Positions 13,060 to 21,330 are shown, counted from the stretch's first letter. The stretch: DNA of 64,000 nt from Paenibacillus psychroresistens (GCF_009728935.1 NZ_CP034235.1:12501-76500), one strand, 5' to 3'. A program made the numbers and translations. The notes: generated by a model from the letters alone, not told the origin.

Positions 13060-13304
13060 TAAATTTCTGAATTTAGCCGAATAAGATTATCAGAAGGGGA
13101 CAAACTAATCTCGACGGTGAAGAGAGGTGTGGGTTCCGTTGGACAACGAAACGCAACAACCGATTGAAGGTAATTTCTAGCTTTTTTTCGAAAAATGGTG
13201 CTAAAGACATCATTGCGAGCTTCTAAAATGGTTGAAGTCTACGACGATCCAAGTGAGCTATAAATCAATGCTGAGATGATCCCTAAATAACACCGTCAAA
13301 AGAA
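13060..13304 (+). other. gene-free stretch, possibly degenerate coding sequence
   Basis: No intact gene is seen. Short peptide-like pieces occur in different frames: a 13-codon TTG frame behind GAGAGGTG at 13139-13180, then readable pieces in two other frames to about 13262, each cut by stops. This could be a decayed small gene, but the evidence is weak. It ends at a strong terminator. Confidence 0.3.
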
Positions 13305-13335
13305 CGAGGCACCCTCAAAAGGGTGCCTCGTTTTT
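13305..13335 (+). terminator. strong intrinsic terminator
   Basis: A perfect 11-bp stem (CGAGGCACCCT with AGGGTGCCTCG), a 4-nt loop and five T. It closes the transcript carrying sspP. Confidence 0.93.
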
Positions 13336-13366
13336 GCGAGTACCCATTACAGGAATAAAGGAGAAA

Positions 13367-13422
13367 TTGTAAATTTTTCTATGTAGTGATACGATATACC
13401 AGTAAGTCGTAATTCTACATAG
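13367..13422 (+). promoter_or_regulatory. padR promoter with candidate autoregulatory operator
   Basis: TTGTAA (13367-13372), a 17-bp spacer and TACGAT (13390-13395) make a plausible sigma-A promoter. Perfect 8-bp inverted repeats CTATGTAG (13379-13386) and CTACATAG (13415-13422) bracket the -10. They contain the ATGT/ACAT half-sites known for PadR operators, although the 28-nt spacing is longer than usual. Confidence 0.5.
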
Positions 13423-13435
13423 CGAGGTGAGATAG

Positions 13436-13768
13436 ATGGGAAAATCAGAGCTGCTTAAAGGGAGCACTGAAATTATTTTATTAACATTGCTTAACGAAAA
13501 AGTCATGTACGGTTACGAAATTGCTAAGAAAATAGAAGAAGAATCCGAAGGTTACCTTCAGTTTAAAGAAGGAACGCTTTATCCAACCTTGAAGAAGTTA
13601 GAAACAGAAGGCTTGGTTGAAAGCTACTGGCAGAGCTCAAATGAAGGCCCGCGAAGAAAATATTACACGATTACTAAAACGGGTAAAAAGATTATGGGCG
13701 ATCTTCAGAAAGAGTGGGGTTTATTCCAAAGGGTCATGAATCGGATGGTAGGTGAGTCAAATGCCTAA
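13436..13768 (+). CDS. PadR family transcriptional regulator
   Basis: A 110-aa winged-helix protein with the PadR N-terminal pattern: LLKGSTEIILLTLL, then YGYEIAKKIEE, the wing FKEGTLYPTLKKLE, and RRKYYTITKTGKK. It is a PadR subfamily 2 type, a short dimeric repressor. The ATG follows GAGGTGAGATAG. Its end overlaps the next gene (ATG at 13761), the usual pairing of a PadR with a HAAS/DUF1700-type membrane protein. The inverted repeat over its promoter suggests autorepression. Confidence 0.92.
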   Translation: MGKSELLKGSTEIILLTLLNEKVMYGYEIAKKIEEESEGYLQFKEGTLYPTLKKLETEGLVESYWQSSNEGPRRKYYTITKTGKKIMGDLQKEWGLFQRVMNRMVGESNA

Positions 13769-14623
13769 GAATCAGTCTAATCAAGAATTTGAGAATTATT
13801 TGGACAAAATCACGGGATCATTGTCATTAAATATAGACGAGAAAAACGAGCTAAAGGAAGAGTGGCTGCAGCATTTAGTCGATAGCAAGGATCATTTTGT
13901 GCAAAAAGGAATGAAGGAGCAAGAAGCGATCGATCAGGCTATGAAACAGTTTGGCGGCGTGGATCAGCTTCAATCGGAACTTAAACGAAATATGGCGTCA
14001 TTGAGAAATATGCATTTTTTGAAGGAACTTGTAATCTGGACAATTTGTTTAATGGCAGCCTCTGTTGGACCTAGTATTTTTACGGGGGAGACATTTCAAG
14101 TTTCTTATCTTACGGTAGCTGTATGCCTATTATTCTGTTGTTATGGGATCTATCACATTATGATCAACGTGGAAACCATCTCATTATTCCTATAGTGGGG
14201 TTGCCGATTGCTTATTGTGTGTATGCCTCATATTATTTCTCAAAGGTTTCCTGGTCTGTTTATTTGCAGAATATCTTTTATTATAATTGGATCCATTTAA
14301 CAGGTTACGGTCTGTTTACAACACCCATGCTGCATATTCTCTGGATTCTTATCCTAATTAATATAATTTTTTTACAGCGTTCGAATAAAAAGAAATGGCA
14401 CTCTTTAATCAGAGGAAGCTTTGAATATTGGTTCATGATTATGATTGCGATGTATATCGTAACTAAAGAATGGATCAGCTTTTCTTCAGAAATGAATGTT
14501 ATTTTATTAAACATTTTTGTATTATATGGCTTGCTTCAACAGCTTATTGTGCCCACCTACATAGTTAAATCATGGAACAAACTGGGGCATCGCTTAAGAA
14601 GTGCAAACAAAGATAGAGCTTAA
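13761..14623 (+). pseudogene. HAAS-domain membrane protein, frameshifted
   Basis: The first part (13761-14195) encodes a HAAS/permease-prefix-like helical domain (DEKNELKEEWLQHLVDS, then AIDQAMKQFGG) and the first TM helices, then stops. The rest (in frame from about 14123 to 14623) is a multi-TM protein in another frame with no Shine-Dalgarno site or plausible start of its own. A one-base deletion or two-base insertion near 14160-14195 would join them into one protein of about 285 aa. I see no slippery heptamer, so a decayed gene or a sequencing error is likelier than programmed frameshifting. It overlaps padR and probably formed an operon with it. Confidence 0.7.
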
Positions 14624-14743
14624 TTAATGAAAGCTGAATGAGCTGCAGGCCTTAGCTACATGGTATGCGGCTTTTAATTTGAAAACAATTATAATAAATT
14701 TGAAGCAAGTGCAGGGTTTTAGAATTTAGCATCGTCTATTACA

Positions 14744-15319
14744 TTGGGGAAGGGGGAGGCAAGTATAGATGACGAGACGATAGTCCAGCAGGTTATATCA
14801 GGTCAAGATGACTATTATCGGATGCTCATTGACCGGCATCGCAGTTATTTATACGGAATTGTCTATTCTGTTGTCAAGCACGTTAAGGATGCAGAAGAAG
14901 TGACTCAGGATGTTTGGGTAAAAATATATTTTGCACTCCCCCAATACCAGCAGCAAGGCTTCAGAACATGGATCAGCCGGATTGCTGTGAATCAAGCAAT
15001 TGATTTTGTGCGGAAACGGTACAAGCAGCTAGAGCAGCTTTATGGAGATGAAGTCCCTGAGCTAAGCTCACCCCCCATCCCCATGAATAACCCAAATGAA
15101 TTGCTGTTGCTGCGTAAAGAAAGAAAAGAGCTTATACAAGATAATTTATCTCGTTTGCCTGAAAACTATCGTGAAATTATTATTGCCTTTTATATGGAGG
15201 AGAAGTCATATCAGCAAATTGCCATCGATCAGGGCATAGCTTTAAAAACTGTAGAGTCTAAGCTATATCGTGCTAAAAAATGGCTTAAAGCGCATTGGAA
15301 GGAGGAGGATTTTGGATGA
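14744..15319 (+). CDS. RNA polymerase sigma factor, ECF type
   Basis: A sigma-70 family factor of about 185-191 aa with region 2 (DAEEVTQDVWVKIYFALP, then FRTWISRIAVNQAIDFVRK) and region 4 (LSRLPENYREIIIAFYMEE with a helix-turn-helix ending TVESKLYRAKKWLK). The start is uncertain: the only canonical in-frame start is TTG 14744, which overlaps the GGGGAGG ribosome site, whereas that site is ideally placed for an ATA codon at 14765. The stop overlaps the start of the zinc-finger anti-sigma gene (ATGA), the classical sigma/anti-sigma coupling. Target genes are unknown; envelope stress is the common theme. Confidence 0.92.
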   Translation: MGKGEASIDDETIVQQVISGQDDYYRMLIDRHRSYLYGIVYSVVKHVKDAEEVTQDVWVKIYFALPQYQQQGFRTWISRIAVNQAIDFVRKRYKQLEQLYGDEVPELSSPPIPMNNPNELLLLRKERKELIQDNLSRLPENYREIIIAFYMEEKSYQQIAIDQGIALKTVESKLYRAKKWLKAHWKEEDFG

Positions 15320-15816
15320 GACATTATAGCAGCCAAGAATGTTTAGCTTATATTGAGAGAAAGCTTTCAGCGGAAAATGAACGCGAATATGAAGATCATT
15401 TATATGAATGTGACGTTTGTCTAGAGCTTTACACAGCTTGCCTAGTTCCGCTAGAGCATGATTCAACTACAACATATCCGATTCCTTCTGATCCAAACGA
15501 AGCGTTTACGGAGCAAATTATGGCCCGAATTAACAGCGAGAAGCAACGTATAATGCCCTCCACTCCTCTTAGGAAACCGGCTTTATATCGAAAGCCCGTA
15601 TTCCAATACGCTTTAGCAGCGGCCATTACTCTTATTCTAATGACAACAGGGGTTTTTCACGGTATTACGGGAGGGGCGGGTCAGACGCCACAAACTTCTA
15701 GGCAAACGGTGGAAGCTTCTTTTACGGAACAATTGATGGATAAAACAGTAGCTATGTTGGATTCGATTCAGCTAAAAGCTAATTTAATTGAAAAGGGGGG
15801 CGAAAAGCATGAATAA
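15316..15816 (+). CDS. anti-sigma factor, zinc-finger (ZAS) type
   Basis: A 166-aa single-pass membrane protein. Its cytoplasmic N-terminus carries the zinc anti-sigma signature HxxxCxxC (HLYECDVC), the TM segment is YALAAAITLILMTTGVF (about residues 97-113), and a short extracytoplasmic tail follows. It should hold the preceding sigma factor inactive until an envelope signal arrives. The ATG overlaps the sigma stop and follows GGAAGGAGG. The next gene starts 8 nt inside its 3' end, so the operon is tightly coupled. Confidence 0.88.
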   Translation: MRHYSSQECLAYIERKLSAENEREYEDHLYECDVCLELYTACLVPLEHDSTTTYPIPSDPNEAFTEQIMARINSEKQRIMPSTPLRKPALYRKPVFQYALAAAITLILMTTGVFHGITGGAGQTPQTSRQTVEASFTEQLMDKTVAMLDSIQLKANLIEKGGEKHE

Positions 15817-16894
15817 ACATCCATTTCTAACGATTGTTCTGGGATTCATTCCAGGTTTGGGCCATTTATTTGCGGGGAGAATAATCCGTGCATTCCTTTA
15901 TGGCTGCCTGTTTTTTGGTTTTGTAATTCTAACTCTATATGTTCATGCGGAATGGAACGGTGATGATTTTCCAACTTTTGTTTTTTTTGTGCTTGGTGTG
16001 ATTGTTTGGTTTGTTAGTTTGATAGACCTAATTGTTTATGTGACTGGGGTGAAAAAACGTGAATCGACAAGTTTAAACTCAGAAGGTGCGCTGCCTTATA
16101 AAGATGAATCTCAACAAAACGAGCGGTTCTTTACCATGCTAAGCTCAATCATTCCTGGTTTAGGGCATTTTCAAATGGGATTGATGCAGAGAGGGCTATC
16201 CTTTTTGGTCGCTTTCTTCGGCGTAATTACGATGATTTTCTTTGTTCGCTATGTTACACATTTAGAAGGTATGTTTGTTTTCCTTCTGACTGTTCCGATT
16301 ATTTGGTTATATGGGTTATTTGATGCCATGCAGCTGCTTCACCGTAAGCAAAAAGGCGAGGTGCTGGTTGACCGCACGATTTTTGATGAGTTCGAAGAGG
16401 GGCGAGAAGCGGGTAAGAAAAGCAAGACTTTGGCTATTATCCTGTCCATTCTACCCGGAGCGGGACATATGTATTTAGGATTACAGCAGCGCGGGCTGCA
16501 GTTGATGGCAGGCTTTCTTTTCTCCTTCTACATTCTAGATGCCTTACATTTATCGATCTTCCTCTTTCTGATTCCGATTCTTTGGTTTTATAGTCTATTT
16601 GATGCCATGCAGCATGTATCCCGTCACGGTGTCGTGGAAATTAAGGATGTCCCCATCATAGAGTGGCTTAAAAATTATCAAAAATGGATTGGAATTGGTT
16701 TGCTGGTTTTAGGTTTTTATCATTTGTTGGATGAGTTTGTGCTGGTAATGCTCCACCGGTTGTTGCCGGATCTTCAGATCTGGTTTCATCGTTATTTTCA
16801 AGTGTTTGTAGTATCGACGTTATTAATCGGGTTCGGATTTCGGCTGCTTGCGGGTACGCCATCTAAAAAAGATGTAACCAAGAGAGGAGAATGA
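15809..16894 (+). CDS. membrane protein with three TM2-like repeats
   Basis: A 361-aa polytopic protein. Three copies of a module PGxGHxxxGxxxR are visible: FIPGLGHLFAGRIIR (about 14-28), IIPGLGHFQMGLMQR (about 112-126) and ILPGAGHMYLGLQQR (about 218-232). The last two end in a WxYxLFDAMQ element, and the first has a weaker WFVSLIDLIVY. This is the pattern of a TM2-like fold repeated in tandem. The ATG follows a G-rich site and overlaps the anti-sigma gene; the next gene overlaps its stop. Position in a sigma/anti-sigma operon suggests a role in envelope sensing or homeostasis; no biochemical function can be assigned. Confidence 0.8.
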   Translation: MNKHPFLTIVLGFIPGLGHLFAGRIIRAFLYGCLFFGFVILTLYVHAEWNGDDFPTFVFFVLGVIVWFVSLIDLIVYVTGVKKRESTSLNSEGALPYKDESQQNERFFTMLSSIIPGLGHFQMGLMQRGLSFLVAFFGVITMIFFVRYVTHLEGMFVFLLTVPIIWLYGLFDAMQLLHRKQKGEVLVDRTIFDEFEEGREAGKKSKTLAIILSILPGAGHMYLGLQQRGLQLMAGFLFSFYILDALHLSIFLFLIPILWFYSLFDAMQHVSRHGVVEIKDVPIIEWLKNYQKWIGIGLLVLGFYHLLDEFVLVMLHRLLPDLQIWFHRYFQVFVVSTLLIGFGFRLLAGTPSKKDVTKRGE

Positions 16895-17592
16895 TCGAGG
16901 TGGAGGCGTTAGAACCATTAGTTAGAAAACGTTGGCGCGTCGGGACCTTATCTATGGGTGTCTCATTAATTAGCTTAGGGTTAACCCTACTCGTCTCATC
17001 CTGGCAGGGGATTATAGCTTTTGATACATTGATTAAGCTATGGCCGATTATTTTTGTGCTGCTAGGCTGTGAAATCCTTTTGTATCTCTTTCTTTCAAGA
17101 TCAGAGAAGCCAATCCTCCATTATGATGTGTTTAGTATCGCTTTTGTAAGCTTTCTCTGTTTATGCTGCTTGCTATTTTCCTTACTTACTTCTACCGGCT
17201 TAATGGAAGAGTTTCGGTATACGATTAATTCCAATGTTGCCACTGCGGACCTACCCGACACAAAGTTTGATGTTCCCGTAGGAATTGAGAAGATTATCGT
17301 TCAAACCGCAGACCGCAAATTAAAAATAGACACAAACAGCTTGCCTGAAATTCGCTTATTGGGAATTTACCAGAAGGACGTAACACTTAAATCAGAACAG
17401 CCTGCTTTAAAATCGGAGGATGTTGTTACAACAAAAACCATTGGCAAAACCATGTATGTTCTAATTAAGCAACTGCCAGAAAAAAGAGGCTTTGAGCGGG
17501 ATCAGCCTGTCTCTAGTATGATTCTTGTAGTCCCGCAAGCAATCCCTGTTGAGGTTCTGGATGCTTATAATAATATAATAAAGCCTAATTAA
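16891..17592 (+). CDS. membrane protein with LiaF-like layout
   Basis: A 233-aa protein with about three TM helices in the first 105 residues (MGVSLISLGLTLLVSSW; LWPIIFVLLGCEILLYLFL; VSFLCLCCLLFSLL), then a beta-rich domain of about 120 residues (VPVGIEKIIVQTADRKLKI). The layout resembles LiaI/LiaF-type TM regions joined to an extracytoplasmic or cytosolic beta domain. ATG overlaps the stop of the TM2-repeat gene (ATGA). It is the last gene of the sigma operon before a bidirectional terminator. Function is not recognised beyond this context. Confidence 0.75.
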   Translation: MIEVEALEPLVRKRWRVGTLSMGVSLISLGLTLLVSSWQGIIAFDTLIKLWPIIFVLLGCEILLYLFLSRSEKPILHYDVFSIAFVSFLCLCCLLFSLLTSTGLMEEFRYTINSNVATADLPDTKFDVPVGIEKIIVQTADRKLKIDTNSLPEIRLLGIYQKDVTLKSEQPALKSEDVVTTKTIGKTMYVLIKQLPEKRGFERDQPVSSMILVVPQAIPVEVLDAYNNIIKPN

Positions 17593-17608
17593 GGGATAGA
17601 ATTTAAAA

Positions 17609-17650
17609 GAAGCGCCTCAAGGACTTAACGTCCTCGAAGCGCTTCTTTGT
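17609..17650 (+). terminator. bidirectional terminator
   Basis: A long stem, AGAAGCGCCTCAAGGAC against GTCCTCGAAGCGCTTCT, with T on the plus side (CTTCTTTGTT) and A on the other. It lies between convergent genes and can end both the sigma operon and the minus-strand hydrolase transcript. Confidence 0.85.
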
Positions 17651-17659
17651 TATTAACTC

Positions 17660-18460
17660 TTATTTATTGTAAATTCGATCTGCAAATGTAAGAATCTGCT
17701 CAAGTAGAGCAGCCGGCTGTTCTTGCATACTCATATGGCCAGCATTCGCGATCGTTACTTGTGTGATATGTTCGCCATGCTCAGCAAAAGCTTTCTCCAG
17801 TGGGATAATTTGATCGGCTTCGCCGGCAATTAATAGCACGGGTACCTGTGCATCAGCTATTATTTGGTTGCGGTCTACACGATCGCGCATACCCACTAAC
17901 ACATTCATTGCACCCTTAGGATTGGTTGCAACACCAATCTGTCGAATATGTTCGACTGTTGGCTTCATAGTCTCTAGATGCTCAGGTGCAAATAGCTTAG
18001 GGTTCAGTCCTGCAATGAACGATTCGATGCCATTCTCGCTAATCCCTGCAATTCCATTGTCACGATTGGCTTTGCCCTTCTCATCATCTGCAAAGCCTGA
18101 TGAATGCACAAGTGAAAAGGCATGCAGCTTCTCCGGATATTGCTCAGCAAATGCCAAAGTAACATAACCGCCAAGTGAATGACCGATAAGTATCGCTTGC
18201 GGAATATGCAATTTTTCTAATAATTCTGCTATATCATGCGCCATTAATTCCATCGGATAAGGCTCATCGGAGATGCCTGATTGGCCATGTCCACGCAAAT
18301 CAGGTGCTATAACGCGATATTGCTTGCTTAGCTGAGGCAGGATCTTGTCCCAATAATCGGAGCTTCCACATAAACCGTGCAATAACACTAGTGGCTCCCC
18401 GCTGCCTTGATCCTCATAAGCCAATACTATGCCATTAAATTCGATTGTGTTCTTAGCCAT
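17660..18460 (-). CDS. alpha/beta hydrolase
   Basis: A 266-aa single-domain alpha/beta hydrolase. Visible are the oxyanion HG motif (LLHGLCGSS), DLRGHGQSG, the nucleophile elbow GHSLGG, an Asp in IAGEADQIIP and the catalytic His in NAGHMSMQEQP. The triad is complete. The start follows AGGTGAG. The substrate is not evident; relatives include esterases, haloperoxidase-like enzymes and MenH-like proteins. No signal peptide, so cytoplasmic. It is 34 nt downstream of the minus-strand membrane glycosyltransferase gene and could share its transcript. Confidence 0.9.
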   Translation of the reverse strand: MAKNTIEFNGIVLAYEDQGSGEPLVLLHGLCGSSDYWDKILPQLSKQYRVIAPDLRGHGQSGISDEPYPMELMAHDIAELLEKLHIPQAILIGHSLGGYVTLAFAEQYPEKLHAFSLVHSSGFADDEKGKANRDNGIAGISENGIESFIAGLNPKLFAPEHLETMKPTVEHIRQIGVATNPKGAMNVLVGMRDRVDRNQIIADAQVPVLLIAGEADQIIPLEKAFAEHGEHITQVTIANAGHMSMQEQPAALLEQILTFADRIYNK

Positions 18461-18493
18461 AATAGCTCACCTGCTTTCTTGTTCCATAGTATA

Positions 18494-19696
18494 CTACAAA
18501 CTTTGGTTTTTATTGCTTGAGTAAGGCTGGAGTGGAATTAAACTGAAAATCTGAAGGGCTGCAGAAACCGCATAACCAAAACCAAGCATTAAAAAGGGGT
18601 ACATCCCGAAGGAATAACGTACATCCGGTACAAACAATAAATGTATCACGAGAAGAGTTACGAGACTTATCGTGAGAAAACGTAGGGAGCGATTTCTGCA
18701 GCTAATCAAGCTGAGCCAAGCTACCCAGGTAAAGATCAAGTGTAACTTAACCAAAACGTTGGCTATTAAAACAGGCAATGTGTAAAAATAAGGTGTCTTG
18801 AACAGCACCATAAATTTGCCTATGGTAAACCAGCGAAACCATAGCCAAGGATCCTCGGAGAAGCCTTGTTTAATTCGACGGATCCCCTCGTTAAACTGAT
18901 CCTCTTCTTTGATTTGACTCCAATCGATTGTTTGTCGAAAGTAAGGATCCGTGCCGCCTAATAAAGGATTACCGGAGCCTCCATTTGCTAACAGAATAAA
19001 CTCGTGAAAAGTAACTATATTACGGATCCACCAAGGTAACATCACAAGTACAAAGGCACTAAAGCTTAATCCAATAGCGGGTAAATATAATTTGCGATTT
19101 TCGATCCAGAGAAACAGGTAGGGGATAATGGCAAGCGGAAGGACATTGGGGCGAATGAGCACGGTTATTGCAAGCAGCATACCCATCCAGAGGTGATTGC
19201 TCAAGCGGTTATTCTGAATTATTTTAATTTGAGAATAGATTAAGGCTAAAAAGAAGCTCAGAAATAATGTTTCAGTGGTTAATAAAGATGTTGTCCATAT
19301 GTAGGTTGGGTAAAAAGTCATTAAGGTGGCAGCAATAATTCCCGCGGGGCGGTTAAATAAGTGTTTTCCAATTAAATAAATTAATCCTATGGCACCTACG
19401 CTGACAAACGATTGAATAATACGAACAGCAAGCAAGGCATGATCTAGCGGCTGGTAGCCAAATAAACGATAGACTATTATCAGGAACCAAGGATACCCTG
19501 GAGTAACAAGCGAGTTAGGCGAAGTGTCTCGATAGGCAAAGATACCTTTTTCCAGATACTGAATAGCTAGCTTGGAATACTCCAATTGATCAAAAATAAG
19601 GGCGGCATGATTACCTCTAAAAGCATAGAACAAACGCAAAGCCAACCCGGTCACAATAAGAAAAACAAGATAATAAACATATCGTCTGTTCTTCAC
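18494..19696 (-). CDS. polytopic membrane glycosyltransferase (GT39/ArnT-like)
   Basis: A 400-aa protein with about ten TM helices. After TM1 comes a loop with RGNHAALIFDQLEYSKLA, then PGYPWFLIIVYRLFG, the layout of GT-C fold PMT/ArnT-type transferases, in which an acidic residue in the first loop is catalytic. These use polyprenyl-phosphate sugars to glycosylate envelope molecules. I place the start at the GTG whose codon is 19694-19696 because AGGAGGT lies just upstream; an ATG eight codons earlier includes that site. Acceptor and donor are unknown. Confidence 0.82.
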   Translation of the reverse strand: MKNRRYVYYLVFLIVTGLALRLFYAFRGNHAALIFDQLEYSKLAIQYLEKGIFAYRDTSPNSLVTPGYPWFLIIVYRLFGYQPLDHALLAVRIIQSFVSVGAIGLIYLIGKHLFNRPAGIIAATLMTFYPTYIWTTSLLTTETLFLSFFLALIYSQIKIIQNNRLSNHLWMGMLLAITVLIRPNVLPLAIIPYLFLWIENRKLYLPAIGLSFSAFVLVMLPWWIRNIVTFHEFILLANGGSGNPLLGGTDPYFRQTIDWSQIKEEDQFNEGIRRIKQGFSEDPWLWFRWFTIGKFMVLFKTPYFYTLPVLIANVLVKLHLIFTWVAWLSLISCRNRSLRFLTISLVTLLVIHLLFVPDVRYSFGMYPFLMLGFGYAVSAALQIFSLIPLQPYSSNKNQSL

Positions 19697-19818
19697 TTGG
19701 CTACCTCCTATATATTTCAAAAAAACAATTAGTTTAAATTTAATTTATGCCCTTTAAAAAAGCAACGAAAAACTAACAAATTATGCTATTATCAGAAAAG
19801 GGAGGTGGCGAATCGGAG

Positions 19819-20025
19819 ATGGAAGAACAAGAAGTCAGAGAAGTCAAAGAAGTGCAGGACAATCAATCTAAATTAAGATTTACAGATGTATTGGTCATAT
19901 TGTTAAGTGCCTTATATGTATGGGATTGGCTGGAGTATCCGGGTCTGCATGTTTCTCGTGTCGTTGCTGTAGCTGTATTGGCGATATGGTGGACGTTGTT
20001 TGTGCTTAAGCTGCTGAAACGCTAA
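19819..20025 (+). CDS. small hypothetical membrane protein
   Basis: A 68-aa protein with a charged N-terminus (MEEQEVREVKEVQDNQ) and two hydrophobic segments (VLVILLSALYVWDWL and VAVAVLAIWWTLFVLKLL), ending in basic residues, so probably a two-pass hairpin. GGGAGGTGG lies 11 nt before the chosen ATG; an earlier ATG (19783) would place that site inside the gene. It is monocistronic with its own terminator. Not recognised. Confidence 0.65.
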   Translation: MEEQEVREVKEVQDNQSKLRFTDVLVILLSALYVWDWLEYPGLHVSRVVAVAVLAIWWTLFVLKLLKR

Positions 20026-20045
20026 TTCTATAATAGAAACAGAAC

Positions 20046-20078
20046 GACCTGTTGCTTATTGCGAACAGGTCTTTTTTC
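20046..20078 (+). terminator. intrinsic terminator
   Basis: GACCTGTT pairs perfectly with AACAGGTC (8 bp, 10-nt loop), followed by six T. It ends the small membrane protein gene. Confidence 0.9.
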
Positions 20079-20086
20079 TGTTGTAT

Positions 20087-20134
20087 TTTGCTAAAACTAG
20101 TGTTGTTTCGACACCGCGCTTCGCTAAACTTTTT
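20087..20134 (+). repeat. shared upstream element, copy 1 (family 3)
   Basis: The core GTGTTGTTTCGACA followed by CTTCG-TAAACTTTT recurs at 21527-21575 in the same orientation. About 31 of 36 core positions match, with weaker similarity on the left flank. This copy lies 130 nt before the PilM-like gene. Confidence 0.65.
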
Positions 20135-20263
20135 GCAGAGAAGTCCATATACTGAGTTTAGCTGGTCGAATATCGCTTTAATTAGGGCGTATTTTGCGAA
20201 AAGATGATCTTATCTGTCGGTAAGAATCTTTAATGCGGTTGGATCAATAGGAGGAGAATGGCT

Positions 20264-21202
20264 ATGTACACCTGGAATAATTCGAAAAAGCTTTGCGGGT
20301 TACAGATCATGGATACACATGTAAGAATGATAGAGCTGATAGAGGAAGGCAAACAATTGCAAGCGGGACGCAGATATACGATGGAGCTTCCTCCATGCAG
20401 TGTTATCAATGGAATTATTAAAGAGGAAGCAGCTGTTGTGAGTTGTATAGAGACTATGGTTAAGACGCTGGAAATGCAGGCTGCCCAAGTTCATTTAATC
20501 ATTCCGACATCCCATAGAATTACCCGTAAATCAATTCCAATTGCCTTAGAGACTCGCGAGTTTAAGCAATTAATGGAGAAGGATAGTCTGAATGTAAATT
20601 ATAATCCGCAAGTTAAACACGCCATCCATAATTACGTTCGTTTGGGATCACCCCTGCAGCTTTCTCAGCAAGAAGACGTGCTAACTATTGCTACTTCAGC
20701 TGAAACGATTCAGGGCTATCTGGAGGTTGTCAAAAAAGCTGGCTTGGAGCTGTTAACCATAGAGCCGACGTTATTTTCATTATATCGAGCTATTTTTAGA
20801 AATTGGCAGGATTCGAATAAGGGGATGTCTCAACGATTTGTACTGGTGCAGTCCGACTTAGGGTTTAGTGAAATTAGTGTCTTTGATCGAGGGGTACCGG
20901 TATTTACTTTCGTAATAAATGGCGCTGACTATGCTTCTATTAAAGCATATACCTATGATCTGCAAATGGAGTTTAAGCGGATTCTGAGTTATTTTAGACA
21001 GGCTGTATTCTCGGACCCCAAGGATCTGCGCGACCTTTATTTAGTGGGCGAAATGGACTGGCTCAAGAAGCTGCTGCAGCCGGTAAGCATGATGTTCGAG
21101 GGCAATATGACCTTGCTTTCACTTGTAGATTTAATGAATACCTGCGAAATGGTAAGCGATCCCTATGCTGCTGAACTTGGGTTAACGGAGCGGGGGGCTT
21201 GA
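20264..21202 (+). CDS. PilM-like protein (orphan)
   Basis: A 312-aa protein with the actin-like/SHS2 layout of PilM, the cytoplasmic ATPase of type IV pilus assembly: start CGLQIMDTHVRMIEL, PPCSVINGIIKEE, a mid-protein VVKKAGLELLTIEPTLFSLYR, and the second phosphate-binding region FVLVQSDLGFSEISVF. The ATG at 20264 is 7 nt behind AGGAGGAG; the ATG at 20258 is too close. No pilN, pilO, pilB or prepilin gene is adjacent, so its partner is elsewhere or it has a different role. It is close to c-di-GMP genes, which often control pili. Confidence 0.75.
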   Translation: MYTWNNSKKLCGLQIMDTHVRMIELIEEGKQLQAGRRYTMELPPCSVINGIIKEEAAVVSCIETMVKTLEMQAAQVHLIIPTSHRITRKSIPIALETREFKQLMEKDSLNVNYNPQVKHAIHNYVRLGSPLQLSQQEDVLTIATSAETIQGYLEVVKKAGLELLTIEPTLFSLYRAIFRNWQDSNKGMSQRFVLVQSDLGFSEISVFDRGVPVFTFVINGADYASIKAYTYDLQMEFKRILSYFRQAVFSDPKDLRDLYLVGEMDWLKKLLQPVSMMFEGNMTLLSLVDLMNTCEMVSDPYAAELGLTERGA

Positions 21203-21263
21203 GGTTATATTAGATGTAGTGAAACATCCATCGACTAAATCCTAACAAAAAGAGCCTATAAAC

Positions 21264-21300
21264 AACGAGCCTTTGCGATTTCATGCAGGGGCTTTTTTGT
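21264..21300 (+). terminator. terminator after the PilM-like gene
   Basis: GAGCCTTTGC pairs with GCAGGGGCTT (some G-U pairs) and is followed by a T run. It separates the PilM-like gene from the convergent tRNA-Arg. Confidence 0.75.
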
Positions 21301-21330
21301 TGTCTATGGCTTCATTGGCATTATCTAGTA

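Noticed and set aside
14123..14195. Programmed -1 frameshifting joining the two halves of the HAAS protein
   Set aside because: No X-XXY-YYZ slippery heptamer or downstream pseudoknot candidate is visible in the overlap.
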